From assembly GCA_964631235.1 (NCBI GenBank), contig CAZVZX010000009.1:84669-148668 (forward strand): a stretch of DNA of 64,000 nucleotides, in the 5' to 3' direction. This document shows positions 44,143 through 52,562 of this stretch, piece after piece. Numbering within the stretch: position 1 is the stretch's first letter; every line of letters begins with the position of its first letter. Below the pieces are notes generated by a model. It ran no database searches. It was not told the DNA's origin and worked only from the letters and a program-made list of their open reading frames with translations. The DNA is from JARKPK01 sp964631235. Lineage in GTDB: Bacteria; Planctomycetota; Planctomycetia; Pirellulales; Thermoguttaceae. The position numbers were made by a program, and so were the translations under genes.

Positions 44143-44661
44143 TCAGCCGTTTTCGACGAACCGCCAGTAGAGCAGCACGGCCAGCGTCTTAGCGTCTTCG
44201 ATGCGTTTTTCGGATATCAACGCGGCGATCTGATCCCAGTCGGCCGCAAACGGTTGCAATTGCTCGCCCGAGTCGAGCCGCTGCGGCCCCGGCGTCAGCT
44301 TCCGAGCGACGAACACATGCATCTGCTCGTCGAGGATCCCCGGCGAGGGATAGAACGCCATCAGCGGGTCGAGCTGCTCGGCATGGTAGCCCGTCTCTTC
44401 CGCCAACTCGCGGCGGGCGGTGTCGATCAGGGCTTCTCCCGGTTCGCAGGTGCCGGCGGGCAGCTCAATCAGCTCTCGTTCGACCGTCGGGCGATAGTTG
44501 CGGAGCAAAACGACTCGCCCATCGTCGAGCAGCGGCAGAAGGACGACCGCCCCGGGATGCCGCACCACCTCGCGATCGAACCAGCGGCCGTCAGGCAGCG
44601 GAGCCCGCAGCCGCTCTACCCGAAATCGCGAAGCCGTCAATAGCACTTCCGACTGGCTCAT
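44143..44661 (-). CDS. NUDIX hydrolase, ADP-ribose pyrophosphatase-like
   Basis: 172 aa from ATG 44659-44661 with AAGGGAT 8 nt upstream; a long open frame continues upstream but only as shadow of gcvT. NUDIX box: GTCEPGEALIDTARRELAEETGY, the full G(x5)E(x7)RE(x)xEE(x)G pattern. Preceded by HPGAVVLLPLLDDGRVVLLRNYRP and followed by FYPSPGILDEQMHVFVARKL, the layout of ADP-sugar pyrophosphatases (NudF). Predicted to hydrolyse ADP-ribose or related nucleoside diphosphosugars in the cytoplasm. Divergent from gcvT; start codons are about 175 nt apart. Confidence 0.9.
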   Translation of the reverse strand: MSQSEVLLTASRFRVERLRAPLPDGRWFDREVVRHPGAVVLLPLLDDGRVVLLRNYRPTVERELIELPAGTCEPGEALIDTARRELAEETGYHAEQLDPLMAFYPSPGILDEQMHVFVARKLTPGPQRLDSGEQLQPFAADWDQIAALISEKRIEDAKTLAVLLYWRFVENG

Positions 44662-44835
44662 GCGGTCAATCCCTTTTCGGCGTGCGATGCCGCCTCTACA
44701 ATGGGGGCTTCCGTCGCGACTCGCCGATTTCGGGCGCACCTGGGGCACCCTAACGGTGGTTTCTCGCCCGGCGCCCGTCGCGATTCGCGGCGAAGACTTA
44801 TCGCGAGCCCCCTTTGGACACGGATCCCGTTGAAT

Positions 44836-45993
44836 ATGAACCTTCCGGCCTCGTTGAACAAGACACCACTGTACGATTGGCACGTTGCACACGGCGGACG
44901 GATGGTCGATTTCGCCGGCTGGGCGCTGCCCATCCAATACACGTCGATCATCGAAGAACATAACGCGATTCGCAACGCGGCGGGCATTGCCGACATCTCG
45001 CACATGGGCCGATTGCGGTTCGAGGGGCCCGGCGCCGCCGTCTTCCTTGCCGAACTGCTTACGCGGCGCGTGGCCGACATGGCGCTGGGCCAAATCCGCT
45101 ATTCGCTGATCACCAACGAACAGGGCGGCATCATCGACGATGTGTTGGTGGGCTACTACCACGACGAGTTCGGCCAGCCGTTCTACGTGCTTGTGGTCAA
45201 TGCGAGCAATCGGCCGAAGGTGGTCGAATGGATTCGGCGGCATCTGCCGTCCGAGCGAGCGGAACGGCCAGGCCATGAGGTGATCTTTACCGACGTGACC
45301 CGGCTTTGGGCGATGTTCGCCATTCAGGGGCCGCGATCGGTCGAGCTGTTGCAGCCGCTGGTCGATGTCGATTTGGCGACGATGAAGTATTATCGCGGCG
45401 CACAAACCCGCATCCTCCACCCCGCCGCGCAGCGCCAGGGCGGCATCATCAGTCGCACGGGCTACACGGGCGAAGACGGCTTCGAGCTGAGCGTCGGCGC
45501 CGGCGTGGCCGCCGGCATTTGGCAGGCGATCATCGAGTTGGGCCGGCCGCTCGGCCTGGTGCCCGCCGGCCTGGGCGCGCGCGACACGCTGCGTTTGGAA
45601 GCCGGCATGCCCTTGTACGGCCATGAGCTGAGCGAGGCGATCAATCCCTACCAGGCAGGCTTGGGCTACGCTTGCCATCTAACCGGCTACGACTTCCCGG
45701 GGCGCGACGCTCTCCGCCAAATTGCCGCCGCTCCGCTCGATCGGACGCGGATCGGGTTGATGCTCGAGAGCAAACGCCCCGCCCGTCAAGGCTGCGAAGT
45801 CTATTCCGGCGATCGCAAAATAGGCGAAGTCACCAGCGGCAGCTTCTCGCCGACCCTGGGCAAGTCGATAGCGATGGCCTATGTTCCCCCTGAGTTCGCT
45901 GCCGCGGGAACGAAACTGACCATCGATATTCGCGGACATCGCGAGCCTGCATCCGTGGTCGCGTTGCCGTTCTATAGCCGGCCGAAGAAGTAA
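44836..45993 (+). CDS. gcvT: Aminomethyltransferase, glycine cleavage T protein
   Basis: 385 aa from ATG 44836 (MNLPASLNKTPLYDWHV). Family motifs: DFAGWALPIQYTSIIEEHNAIR, IADISHMGRLRFEGP (folate and protein H contact region), WAMFAIQGPRSVELLQPL, GYTGEDGFELSV, GLGARDTLRLEAGMPLYGHE with the conserved Asp/Arg loop, and the C-terminal PARQGCEVYSGDRKIGEVTSGSFSP beta-barrel. It transfers the aminomethyl carbon from protein H lipoate to tetrahydrofolate, releasing ammonia. gcvH follows at 46252; gcvP is not in the window. No glycine riboswitch is evident in the 174-nt upstream region. Confidence 0.95.
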   Translation: MNLPASLNKTPLYDWHVAHGGRMVDFAGWALPIQYTSIIEEHNAIRNAAGIADISHMGRLRFEGPGAAVFLAELLTRRVADMALGQIRYSLITNEQGGIIDDVLVGYYHDEFGQPFYVLVVNASNRPKVVEWIRRHLPSERAERPGHEVIFTDVTRLWAMFAIQGPRSVELLQPLVDVDLATMKYYRGAQTRILHPAAQRQGGIISRTGYTGEDGFELSVGAGVAAGIWQAIIELGRPLGLVPAGLGARDTLRLEAGMPLYGHELSEAINPYQAGLGYACHLTGYDFPGRDALRQIAAAPLDRTRIGLMLESKRPARQGCEVYSGDRKIGEVTSGSFSPTLGKSIAMAYVPPEFAAAGTKLTIDIRGHREPASVVALPFYSRPKK

Positions 45994-45997
45994 TCGC

Positions 45998-46255
45998 ATG
46001 CGGACGAAGGTGATCATCGCAACGAAGGGGGAGTTTGGCAATCATGACCAATGGCGTCGGCTCGGTTGGTCGCGGCGAGGCGATACTTTGGCGAAGAACA
46101 TCACGCTTAGCCTTGCCGGGATGGCCGGCATCGACGACATCGTCGCACACGTGAAAGAAATTGTCGTAGCGCTGTGCCGCGGCGGTTGCAGAACAGCGGC
46201 GTTCGGCCCGCGTTCGATTCTCCGCGGTTCTATTTGGAAAGGACAACAGAAGTGA
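45998..46255 (+). CDS. Possible short ORF between gcvT and gcvH
   Basis: 85 aa. ATG 45998 is 4 nt after the gcvT stop, and its TGA (46253-46255) overlaps the GTG start of gcvH (46252), a spacing typical of an operon. The translation is partly plausible (NITLSLAGMAGIDDIVAHVKEIVVAL) but shows no recognisable family and no ribosome site of its own. It could equally be the untranslated linker of the gcvT-gcvH message. Confidence 0.3.
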   Translation: MRTKVIIATKGEFGNHDQWRRLGWSRRGDTLAKNITLSLAGMAGIDDIVAHVKEIVVALCRGGCRTAAFGPRSILRGSIWKGQQK

Positions 46256-46647
46256 GCCCCGAATCATTGCTTTTCACGCCCACTCACGAATGGGTTGCCG
46301 TCGAGAAAACGCCCTCGGGCGAGATTGCCACCGTGGGCATCTCCGATTTCGCGGTGCAGGCGCTGACGGACTTGGTGTTCTTGCAATTGCCGCCCGTCGG
46401 CGCTAAAGTCGAGGCGGGCCGGCCGTTCGGCGAAGTCGAGTCGGTCAAAGCGGTCAACGATCTGTACAGCCCGGTCAGCGGCACCGTGGTCGAGGCCAAT
46501 AGCCCGCTGGTCAACGACCTGGAACAGATTAGCCGCGATCCGTTCGGGGCGGGCTGGCTGATCAAGGTGAAACTCGACGGCCCGCTGCCGTCCGACCTGC
46601 TCGACCACAACGCCTATCGGCAGCAGTGCGCCGCGGACGAACATTGA
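46252..46647 (+). CDS. gcvH: Glycine cleavage system H protein
   Basis: 131 aa from GTG 46252 (VSPESLLFTPTHEWV) with AAAGGA about 9 nt upstream. The family layout is complete: TPTHEWVAVEKTPSGEIATVGISDFAVQALTDLVFLQLPPVGAKV, then FGEVESVKAVNDLYSPVSG, where the Lys in ESVKA is the lipoylation site, and VVEANSPLVNDLEQISRDPFGAGWLIKV. Shuttles the aminomethyl group between GcvP, GcvT and GcvL in one-carbon and glycine metabolism. Likely in one transcript with gcvT. Confidence 0.95.
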   Translation: MSPESLLFTPTHEWVAVEKTPSGEIATVGISDFAVQALTDLVFLQLPPVGAKVEAGRPFGEVESVKAVNDLYSPVSGTVVEANSPLVNDLEQISRDPFGAGWLIKVKLDGPLPSDLLDHNAYRQQCAADEH

Positions 46648-46707
46648 CGCCAACCGCTTGCGCCGGCGCGCAAGGCGCGCCGATTTTCCACGCGTGCAAA
46701 CCTAGAC

Positions 46708-46785
46708 TGCGTAACAATTCAGCCGAATGGAGTAGCAGGGAAAGTCGCTCGGCGGGACGATTGGCGCAGGCGATGAAAAGCGAAT
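46708..46785 (+). repeat. Dispersed repeat family D, copy 2
   Basis: CAATTCAGCCGAATGGAGTA, GCAGGGAAAGTCGCTCGGCG, GGACGATTGGCGCAGGCGAT. Near-identical to the inverted copy at 27040-27120. It lies just before the ribosome site of the ceramidase-like gene. Confidence 0.7.
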
Positions 46786-46806
46786 CGAACATTGGAGGGA
46801 TCGTCC

Positions 46807-48381
46807 ATGAACGGGTTCTCAACGGTCGGCCTTGCGTTTGATAAGAACGTCGCGTGCCTTGCCGATCGGGCGGCACGATGGCGCATTGTCTCGACCTGCC
46901 GCCTGCTGCTGGCGCTTGCGGCAACGGCGGTGGTGGCGGCCGCGGCAGTGGCGAGCGAGTCGGCGGCGGGCGAGCCGTCGGCAGACAAGCGTTTGTTTCG
47001 GGCCGGCGTGGGGGTCGTTGATATCACCCCGCGAGCCTTGCCCGTGATTGTCAACGGCGGGTTCACCGAACGGCGGATCGATCAGATCACCGATCGGCTG
47101 CATGTTCGGGCGCTGGCGCTCGACGATGGCACTGGCAAGGCCGTCATCGCTGTGGTCGATAGCTGCCTGATTCCTCGGTCGCTTTTCGACGAGGCGAAAC
47201 GCCGGGCGGCCGAGGCTACCGGCGTACCGGCAGAACGCATGTTGATTTCGGCTACGCATACGCATTCGGCGCCTTCGGTGTTCGGCGCGTTGGGCAGCGA
47301 AGTCCAACGCGACTACGCCGAACAGCTTCCGATCTGGATTGCCGAGGCCATCGAAAAGGCGGTGACCAATCTTCAGCCGGCGCAAGTCGGCTGGGCCGTG
47401 TTGCCTGATCCGCGAAACGTCTTCTGTCGGCGATTCCGCATGAAGCCGGGCACGGCCCCCACCAATCCGTTCAGCGGCAAGAGCAACGACCAGGCGCAGA
47501 TGAACCCGGGACATCAGAACCCCAACGCGATCGAGCGGACCGGGCCGGTCGATCCCGATGTCTCGGTGCTTTGCGTTCGCTCGCGCGACGGTCGCCCGCT
47601 GGCGCTGTTGGCGAATTACTCTACGCATTATGCCGGGGCGCCGGGCATTTCGGCCGACTACTTCGGCGAGTTCTGCCGACTGATCGATGAGAAGTGGAAT
47701 ACGTCGCGCCGCAGCGATTTCACCGCGCTGATGACCAACGGCACCAGCGGCGACGCCAATTGCATCGACTTCGTCCATCCGCCGCGGAAGTTCAATCATC
47801 AGACTGTGGCGGCTGACGTCGCCGAAACTGCGTTGAAGGCGGCCGCCGAGGCCAAGTGGTTCGACTGGGTTCCGCTGGTGATGATCGAACGGAAGTTGAC
47901 GCTCAATGTGCGAATGCCGTCGCAAGAAGAAGTCGATCGCGCCGGCGAGGTTCTCGCAGCGATGGGCGATCGGTTGCCGCGAACGTTGGTCGAGGTCTAT
48001 GCGCGCGAAACCGTGTTGCTCCACCAAATGCCGCCCACCCGGGAGTTGAAGTTGCAGGTAATCCGGCTGGGCGGGTTGGGCATCGCGGCCATTCCGTGCG
48101 AGGTGTTCGGCAGCACGGGACTGGCGATCAAGGCCAAAAGCCCGCTGAAGCCGACGCTCAACATCTCGCTGGCCAACGGGGCCGAGGGCTACATCGCACC
48201 GCCCGACCAGCACGCGCTGGGCGGATACACCACGTGGCGGGCGAGGAGCAGTTGCCTTGAGGAACAGGCCGAGCCGAAGATCCGCGATGCGATTCTCGAA
48301 ATGCTCGGCGAAGCGGCGAAACAGCGGGCCGAGGAGGCGCCGGCCCCCGCCGCAATGCCCAGTCCGGCAAAGTCGGAATAG
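46807..48381 (+). CDS. Exported neutral/alkaline ceramidase-like protein
   Basis: 524 aa from ATG 46807, GGAGGGA upstream. Signal peptide region about 25-55 (LLLALAATAVVAAAAVASESA). RAGVGVVDITPRALPVIVNGG and the downstream MLISATHTHSAPSV (histidine zinc-site motif) are hallmarks of the neutral/alkaline non-lysosomal ceramidase N-terminal domain. VLCVRSRDGRPLALLANYSTHYAG and MTNGTSGDANCIDF fit the same domain. The C-terminal Ig-like part of true ceramidases is missing; planctomycetes have many such short forms whose substrates (amide lipids or sugar amides) are unproven. Acts in the periplasm or outside. The last 20 residues are Ala/Pro/Glu-rich. Confidence 0.82.
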   Translation: MNGFSTVGLAFDKNVACLADRAARWRIVSTCRLLLALAATAVVAAAAVASESAAGEPSADKRLFRAGVGVVDITPRALPVIVNGGFTERRIDQITDRLHVRALALDDGTGKAVIAVVDSCLIPRSLFDEAKRRAAEATGVPAERMLISATHTHSAPSVFGALGSEVQRDYAEQLPIWIAEAIEKAVTNLQPAQVGWAVLPDPRNVFCRRFRMKPGTAPTNPFSGKSNDQAQMNPGHQNPNAIERTGPVDPDVSVLCVRSRDGRPLALLANYSTHYAGAPGISADYFGEFCRLIDEKWNTSRRSDFTALMTNGTSGDANCIDFVHPPRKFNHQTVAADVAETALKAAAEAKWFDWVPLVMIERKLTLNVRMPSQEEVDRAGEVLAAMGDRLPRTLVEVYARETVLLHQMPPTRELKLQVIRLGGLGIAAIPCEVFGSTGLAIKAKSPLKPTLNISLANGAEGYIAPPDQHALGGYTTWRARSSCLEEQAEPKIRDAILEMLGEAAKQRAEEAPAPAAMPSPAKSE

Positions 48382-48593
48382 ACGGCCCGGTCGGTGCGAT
48401 CGGGCGTCTGGTTGCGGCACGCGAGTAATCCATCCGCGGCTTGATGGCGGCCGGCCGAGGTGTTCTCGAGCGACGAGCCGATCGGGTGAGCGATTCGGCC
48501 CGAAATCAACCGACTCCGATTGGCCAGGGTTCTCGCCAAATACTGGCCAGGGTTCTCGCCAGATGCCCCCCTCTCGCGGGTCATTCAGTTTGC
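48382..48593. other. Intergenic segment
   Basis: No gene. A short direct repeat, TACTGGCCAGGGTTCTCGCC, lies near 48541; related ATTGGCCAGGGTTCTCGCCA ends just before it. Confidence 0.4.
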
Positions 48594-48623
48594 TTGACGC
48601 TGCGCTAAGCCTGGAAATATACT
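48594..48623 (+). promoter_or_regulatory. Sigma70-type promoter
   Basis: TTGACG (48594-48599), 18 bp, TATACT (48618-48623) within an AT-rich stretch; the predicted start is near 48630, about 150 nt ahead of the gene at 48779. Hexamer fits are 5/6 and 5/6. Confidence 0.6.
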
Positions 48624-48778
48624 AAAGATTATAGAGGGCTTATTTTGCGCATTTTGCCCGGTATGTGCGGTCGCAGTGAATGCGATTGGCGGGGCTTGCG
48701 GTCTCCGATCTTTGTGAGTCAAGTGGCGGCAGCCCCACGAAAAGCGAGAACTCCCGGCAGAGGAAGAGAGCTGGTCCG

Positions 48779-49834
48779 ATGCAGTTGAAGCACCGCGAGA
48801 AAGCGTTTGACCGACGAGTGGGCGATTCCGGCGATCGGGCTTGGTTCGATCGGCTGACGGTTGCGGCCTCGCCGTTTACCTGGGTGCTCGGATGCGTTCT
48901 TGGGTGGGCAGTGACGGTTTCGACCGTTTGCGCAGCGGAAGGCGGCAATGCCGATGCGGCCGCGCCGGCCGCGGGGGCCGTGGCGAACGCACCAGCCGGC
49001 ACCGGGGCGGGTGCGTCGGGCAAGCCGTTGCGACGACTGGCTCCCGGCGTGATGATCACCATTTTGCCCGAGCGGAAAATGGACGAGACCGTCAGCCGGC
49101 ACGACTTGGTCGAGTTGCTCAAAGTCGATCCGAAGTTTGATTGGGCCAAGGATGTGCCCATCCGCCATCGCACGTGGGCGTTGGAGTTCCGCTTTAAGCC
49201 GCCGCGAATGATTTGGGTGGATGTTCCTCAGGTGGGCGGGGTGATGCAGCGGAAGCTCATTTGGTACATGGTTTACAACGTAACGAATCCCGGAAAGGTT
49301 TTCGTGCCGGTCGAGGAGAAGCCGTTGGGCTACGAAACGACCGAAGGGAAAATGGTTTGGGACGTTCGCGAGGTGGACGAGCCGGTGCGCTTCGTTCCGC
49401 TGTTTCTCCTCGAAGCCCGTGTGCGCCAGGGCAATGGCGAAGAGCGGGCGTTTGTCTATCGCGATCAGATCGTGCCGGTCGCTGTAGCGGCCATTGAGCA
49501 ACGCGAGGACCCCAACTGCAAGCTGCTCAACACGGCCGAGATGTGCCGCGAGATCGCCGTTGGCGAAACCGTATGGGGCGTAGTGACTTGGCACGACATC
49601 AATCCGGAGCTTTACCGGTTTTCGATCTTCATCGAGGGCCTGACCAACGCCTACCGCTGGCGTGACGATCCGGCGACGATGCGAATCGAAGACGGGGTGA
49701 ATCGCGGCCGCCGCCTCATGCGGAAAACGCTGAAGATCAATTTCTGGCGGCCCGGCGACGAATACTATGAACACGAAGGCGAAATCCGCTACGGGTTCCC
49801 CGGAGAGGTTGACTACGAGTGGATTTATCGCTAA
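48779..49834 (+). CDS. Exported hypothetical protein
   Basis: 351 aa from ATG 48779 (MQLKHREKAFDRR) with GAGAG upstream. A single hydrophobic segment follows a basic leader (about residues 28-50, SPFTWVLGCVLGWAVTVSTV), probably a signal peptide or N-terminal anchor, then an Ala/Gly-rich linker and a folded region: DLVELLKVDPKFDWAKDVPIRHRTWALEFRFKPPRMIWVDVP, KLIWYMVYNVTNPGKVFVPVEEKP, VWGVVTWHDINPELYRFSIFIEGLTNAYRW and KTLKINFWRPGDEYYEHEGEIRYG. It looks like a beta-rich extracellular protein well conserved in planctomycetes, though I recognise no named family. Likely periplasmic. The promoter at 48594 supports independent expression. Confidence 0.65.
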   Translation: MQLKHREKAFDRRVGDSGDRAWFDRLTVAASPFTWVLGCVLGWAVTVSTVCAAEGGNADAAAPAAGAVANAPAGTGAGASGKPLRRLAPGVMITILPERKMDETVSRHDLVELLKVDPKFDWAKDVPIRHRTWALEFRFKPPRMIWVDVPQVGGVMQRKLIWYMVYNVTNPGKVFVPVEEKPLGYETTEGKMVWDVREVDEPVRFVPLFLLEARVRQGNGEERAFVYRDQIVPVAVAAIEQREDPNCKLLNTAEMCREIAVGETVWGVVTWHDINPELYRFSIFIEGLTNAYRWRDDPATMRIEDGVNRGRRLMRKTLKINFWRPGDEYYEHEGEIRYGFPGEVDYEWIYR

Positions 49835-50064
49835 AAAGAATGATTCGTCGCCTTCAATAGAAGGCCGATCGGGCCGTCGCTGCCGGAATCAGAGACACGG
49901 ATACGGCGATTGTTCGTGAACGCCGTGCAGGCGGCTCATTGGTTCGGCGAAGAAGAGCCCGGCGGGGCGATTCGTTCGCAAGATTCGTTCCAGCAATCGT
50001 TTATCGCTGCGGTGCTCGGCGCGGTTGGTTCGCGCTGCAACGCAATGGACGGGAGTAGTTGGTC

Positions 50065-50322
50065 ATGGCGCATAAAAAGGGTCAAGGGTCGAGCCGCAAC
50101 GGTCGCGATTCGAACGCACAGCGTCGCGGGGTGAAACGGTTCGGCGGGCAGTTGGTTCGAGCCGGCAACATCTTGGTTCGGCAGGTGGGCACGAAGTTCC
50201 ATGCCGGCAAGAACGTGGGCACCGGCAGCGATTACACCTTGTTCGCGTTGGTCGATGGTCATGTGCAATTCGATCGCGGCGGCCGTCGCGTGAACGTCTT
50301 GCCGGTCGAAAGTCAAAACTGA
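50065..50322 (+). CDS. rpmA: Ribosomal protein bL27
   Basis: 85 aa from ATG 50065 with GGGAG 9 nt upstream. MAHKKGQGSSRNGRDSNAQRRGVKRFGGQLVRAGNILVRQ and GTKFHAGKNVGTGSDYTLFALVDG are standard bL27 sequence; the flexible N-terminus reaches the peptidyl-transferase centre. The start is directly at the mature Met-Ala-His, without an extension. bL21 (rplU) does not precede it, as it does in many bacteria. A terminator hairpin follows at 50346. Confidence 0.97.
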   Translation: MAHKKGQGSSRNGRDSNAQRRGVKRFGGQLVRAGNILVRQVGTKFHAGKNVGTGSDYTLFALVDGHVQFDRGGRRVNVLPVESQN

Positions 50323-50345
50323 TCCGATCGAGTACGAAACGACCG

Positions 50346-50380
50346 GGGGATAGCCTGCGCGGCGGGTTATCCCCTTTTTT
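50346..50380 (+). terminator. Rho-independent terminator after rpmA
   Basis: GGGGATA (50346-50352) pairs with TATCCCC (50368-50374), loop about 15 nt, followed by TTTTTT. It separates rpmA from obgE. Confidence 0.8.
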
Positions 50381-50462
50381 GTTGGTTTGGGCTGAGTTCC
50401 TTGTTGGCGGTGGTTGTGTGCCCGGCTTTTGACTCGGGCCGTCGGCGGCGGGCGAGGACGCA

Positions 50463-51458
50463 ATGTTCTTGGATGAGTTGGAGCTCTACGTCGAGGCCGG
50501 CCGGGGCGGAAACGGATGCGTCAGCTTCCGCCGCGAAAAGTACGTCCCCCGCGGCGGTCCCGATGGCGGCGATGGCGGCGATGGGGGCAGTGTGGTGTTG
50601 CGGGCGGAAGAGGGCGCCGACAGTCTTATCGCGCTGGCGCAAAAGAAGCATTGGAAAGCGGAGTCGGGCCGCAACGGCAGCGGCGCGAACCGCAAAGGGG
50701 CGTCGGCCGCCGATCTGATCCTCCGCGTTCCGCCGGGGACGATCGTCTTCGATGCCGAACAGGGCTTTGTGCTCAAGGATCTCGTTCGCCCCGGCGATCA
50801 GGTTGTTGCGGCTCGGGGCGGCAAGGGCGGCAAGGGCAACGCCGCCTTCAAGTCGCCCACCAATCGCGCCCCGCGCGAGGCGACCGAAGGCGAACCGGGC
50901 GAGGTGCGAAGGATCCGGCTGGAATTGAAACTGATTGCCGACGTGGGGTTGGTGGGCAAGCCCAACGCCGGCAAGAGCACGCTGTTGAGCCGGCTATCGC
51001 GTGCGCGCCCCGAAATTGCGCCCTACCCGTTCACCACAAAGCACCCGCACTTAGGCCGCGTGCAGGTCGACTTCGACCGTTCCTTCATCATGGCCGACAT
51101 TCCCGGCCTGATTGAAGGCGCTCACGAAGGGGCCGGCTTGGGGCACGAGTTCTTGCGTCACGTTCAGCGTGCCGGGATTTTGGTGCATTTAGTCGAACCG
51201 GCGCCGCTTGACGGCACCGATCCGCTGACCAACTACCGAACGATCCGCGCCGAATTGGAACAGTTCGATCCGCAGTTGGGACGGCGCCACGAAATCGTGG
51301 CCGTTACCAAGGCCGATTTGCCCGAGGCGCCGGAGGCTGCTCGCCGGCTAAGCGAGGAACTCGGTCGTTCGGTGATCACTATTTCGGCGGTGACCGGACA
51401 AGGGCTTAATCAATTGGTTGCCCAGGTGGCTTTGCACCTGTGGCCGCCGCCGGAGTGA
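50463..51458 (+). CDS. obgE: GTPase Obg/CgtA
   Basis: 331 aa, ATG 50463 with GCGAGGAC upstream. N-terminal Obg fold (about 1-155): MFLDELELYVEAGRGGNGCVSFRREKYVPRGGPDGGDGGDGG with the glycine-rich region, then the G domain: ADVGLVGKPNAGKSTLL (G1, around residue 165), YPFTTKHPHLG (G2), MADIPGLIEGAHEGAGLGHEFLRH (G3) and VTKADLPEAP (G4; NKxD is TKAD here). It lacks the C-terminal OCT domain. Essential ribosome-assembly and stress GTPase. The G4 element reads TKAD rather than NKxD, which is a common variant in some clades but weakens guanine selectivity predictions. Confidence 0.95.
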   Translation: MFLDELELYVEAGRGGNGCVSFRREKYVPRGGPDGGDGGDGGSVVLRAEEGADSLIALAQKKHWKAESGRNGSGANRKGASAADLILRVPPGTIVFDAEQGFVLKDLVRPGDQVVAARGGKGGKGNAAFKSPTNRAPREATEGEPGEVRRIRLELKLIADVGLVGKPNAGKSTLLSRLSRARPEIAPYPFTTKHPHLGRVQVDFDRSFIMADIPGLIEGAHEGAGLGHEFLRHVQRAGILVHLVEPAPLDGTDPLTNYRTIRAELEQFDPQLGRRHEIVAVTKADLPEAPEAARRLSEELGRSVITISAVTGQGLNQLVAQVALHLWPPPE

Positions 51459-51574
51459 ATCCGAGTTCCGTTTCACCTCGTGTGCCGCTCACCGTTGTTC
51501 GTCCTTCGACGGAGAGCGAACCGCGTCGCGGGTCGCTGGGCGGGCGATGTCGGAAAGGCACGGGAATTCGCGCG

Positions 51575-52426
51575 ATGGACAGGGAGCCGTTGATTGCCGT
51601 TGACGTGGGCAACAGCCGGATGAAGCTGGCGCTGTTCCCGCCGAGCGAGCGGACGGTGGGCCGTCAGTCGAATGCGCTGCCGGCGTTCGAGGGAACAGAA
51701 CGATCAGATACAATGCTGCCCTTGCCCGAGCCGTGGCGCACCTGTTCGCTCGACGATGCGAATCCGAACTGGGAGACTCTGGAAGAGTTGCGTTCGGCCG
51801 CGGCCGGCGAATCGCCCCGATGGCTCATTGCCAGCGTAAATCGGCCGGCGGCGGGGCGATTGATCGAACGGCTGCGATCGGAACATCCCGGCGACGCGAT
51901 CACGTTGCTCAGTGCGGCCGACGTGCCGCTGGCGGTTCGCGTTCCTCGGCCCGACATGGTCGGCATCGACCGACTGCTCGACGCCCTGGCGGCCAATGCC
52001 TTGCGCATCCCGGGCCGGTCGGCCGTGGTGGTCGATGTCGGTTCGGCGGTGACCGTCGATTTGCTTGACGAAGAGGGCGCGTTTCGGGGCGGGGCGATCT
52101 TTCCGGGATTAGGGATGGCGGCCAAGGCATTGCATCAATTCACGGATCTGTTGCCGCTGATCGAACCGGAAGAATTCGTCGAACCGCCGCCGCCCTACGG
52201 AACCGACACAGCGGCCGCAATGCGTGCGGGGTTGTACTGGTCGATCGTCGGCGCCGTCCGGGAGTTGGCCGAGCAAGTCGGTGCGGAATCGCAGCGGCCG
52301 GCACAGGTTTTCATCACCGGGGGCAGTGCCGCGGCGCTGGCGCAATCGTTGGGACCGCACGCCTGCTATGTGCCTCATCTTACGCTTGCCGGCATCGCGC
52401 TGACTGATCGAGCGGAAGACGCATAG
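51575..52426 (+). CDS. coaX: Type III pantothenate kinase
   Basis: 283 aa from ATG 51575 (MDREPLIAVDVGNSRMKLAL). Family motifs: the phosphate loop VDVGNSRMKLAL, DMVGIDRLLDALAANAL, VVDVGSAVTVDLLDEEGAFRGGAIFPG and ITGGSAAAL. The enzyme phosphorylates pantothenate as the first step of coenzyme A biosynthesis and needs K+ or NH4+. Its start lies 116 nt after the obgE stop, so co-transcription is likely. The ribosome site is weak; the frame is open upstream but of low quality. Confidence 0.85.
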   Translation: MDREPLIAVDVGNSRMKLALFPPSERTVGRQSNALPAFEGTERSDTMLPLPEPWRTCSLDDANPNWETLEELRSAAAGESPRWLIASVNRPAAGRLIERLRSEHPGDAITLLSAADVPLAVRVPRPDMVGIDRLLDALAANALRIPGRSAVVVDVGSAVTVDLLDEEGAFRGGAIFPGLGMAAKALHQFTDLLPLIEPEEFVEPPPPYGTDTAAAMRAGLYWSIVGAVRELAEQVGAESQRPAQVFITGGSAAALAQSLGPHACYVPHLTLAGIALTDRAEDA

Positions 52427-52429
52427 CGA

Positions 52430-52532
52430 CCCGGCGGAAAACGCGATTTTTTGCGAGTGCGGCCCGCGAGTTCCGCCGAAAACACGCACGGCCGCAAGCG
52501 AATCCACGAACGATTTTCTCAACGGGCTGCCG
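52430..52532. repeat. Dispersed repeat family B, copy 3 (MITE-like)
   Basis: Left end GGCGGAAAACGCGATTTTTT (decayed relative to copies 1 and 2), interior GCCCGCGAGTTCCGCCGAAAA and CACGCACGGCCGCAAGCGAA, right end AACGATTTTCTCAACGGGCT. Located between coaX and the convergent PEP-binding fusion gene. Confidence 0.7.
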
Positions 52533-52562
52533 GCGCGAAACGGCCCGGTTTTGCCGGGGTGC

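Noticed and set aside
44662..44835. Glycine riboswitch upstream of gcvT
   Set aside because: The conserved glycine-aptamer motifs were looked for and not found in this short region.
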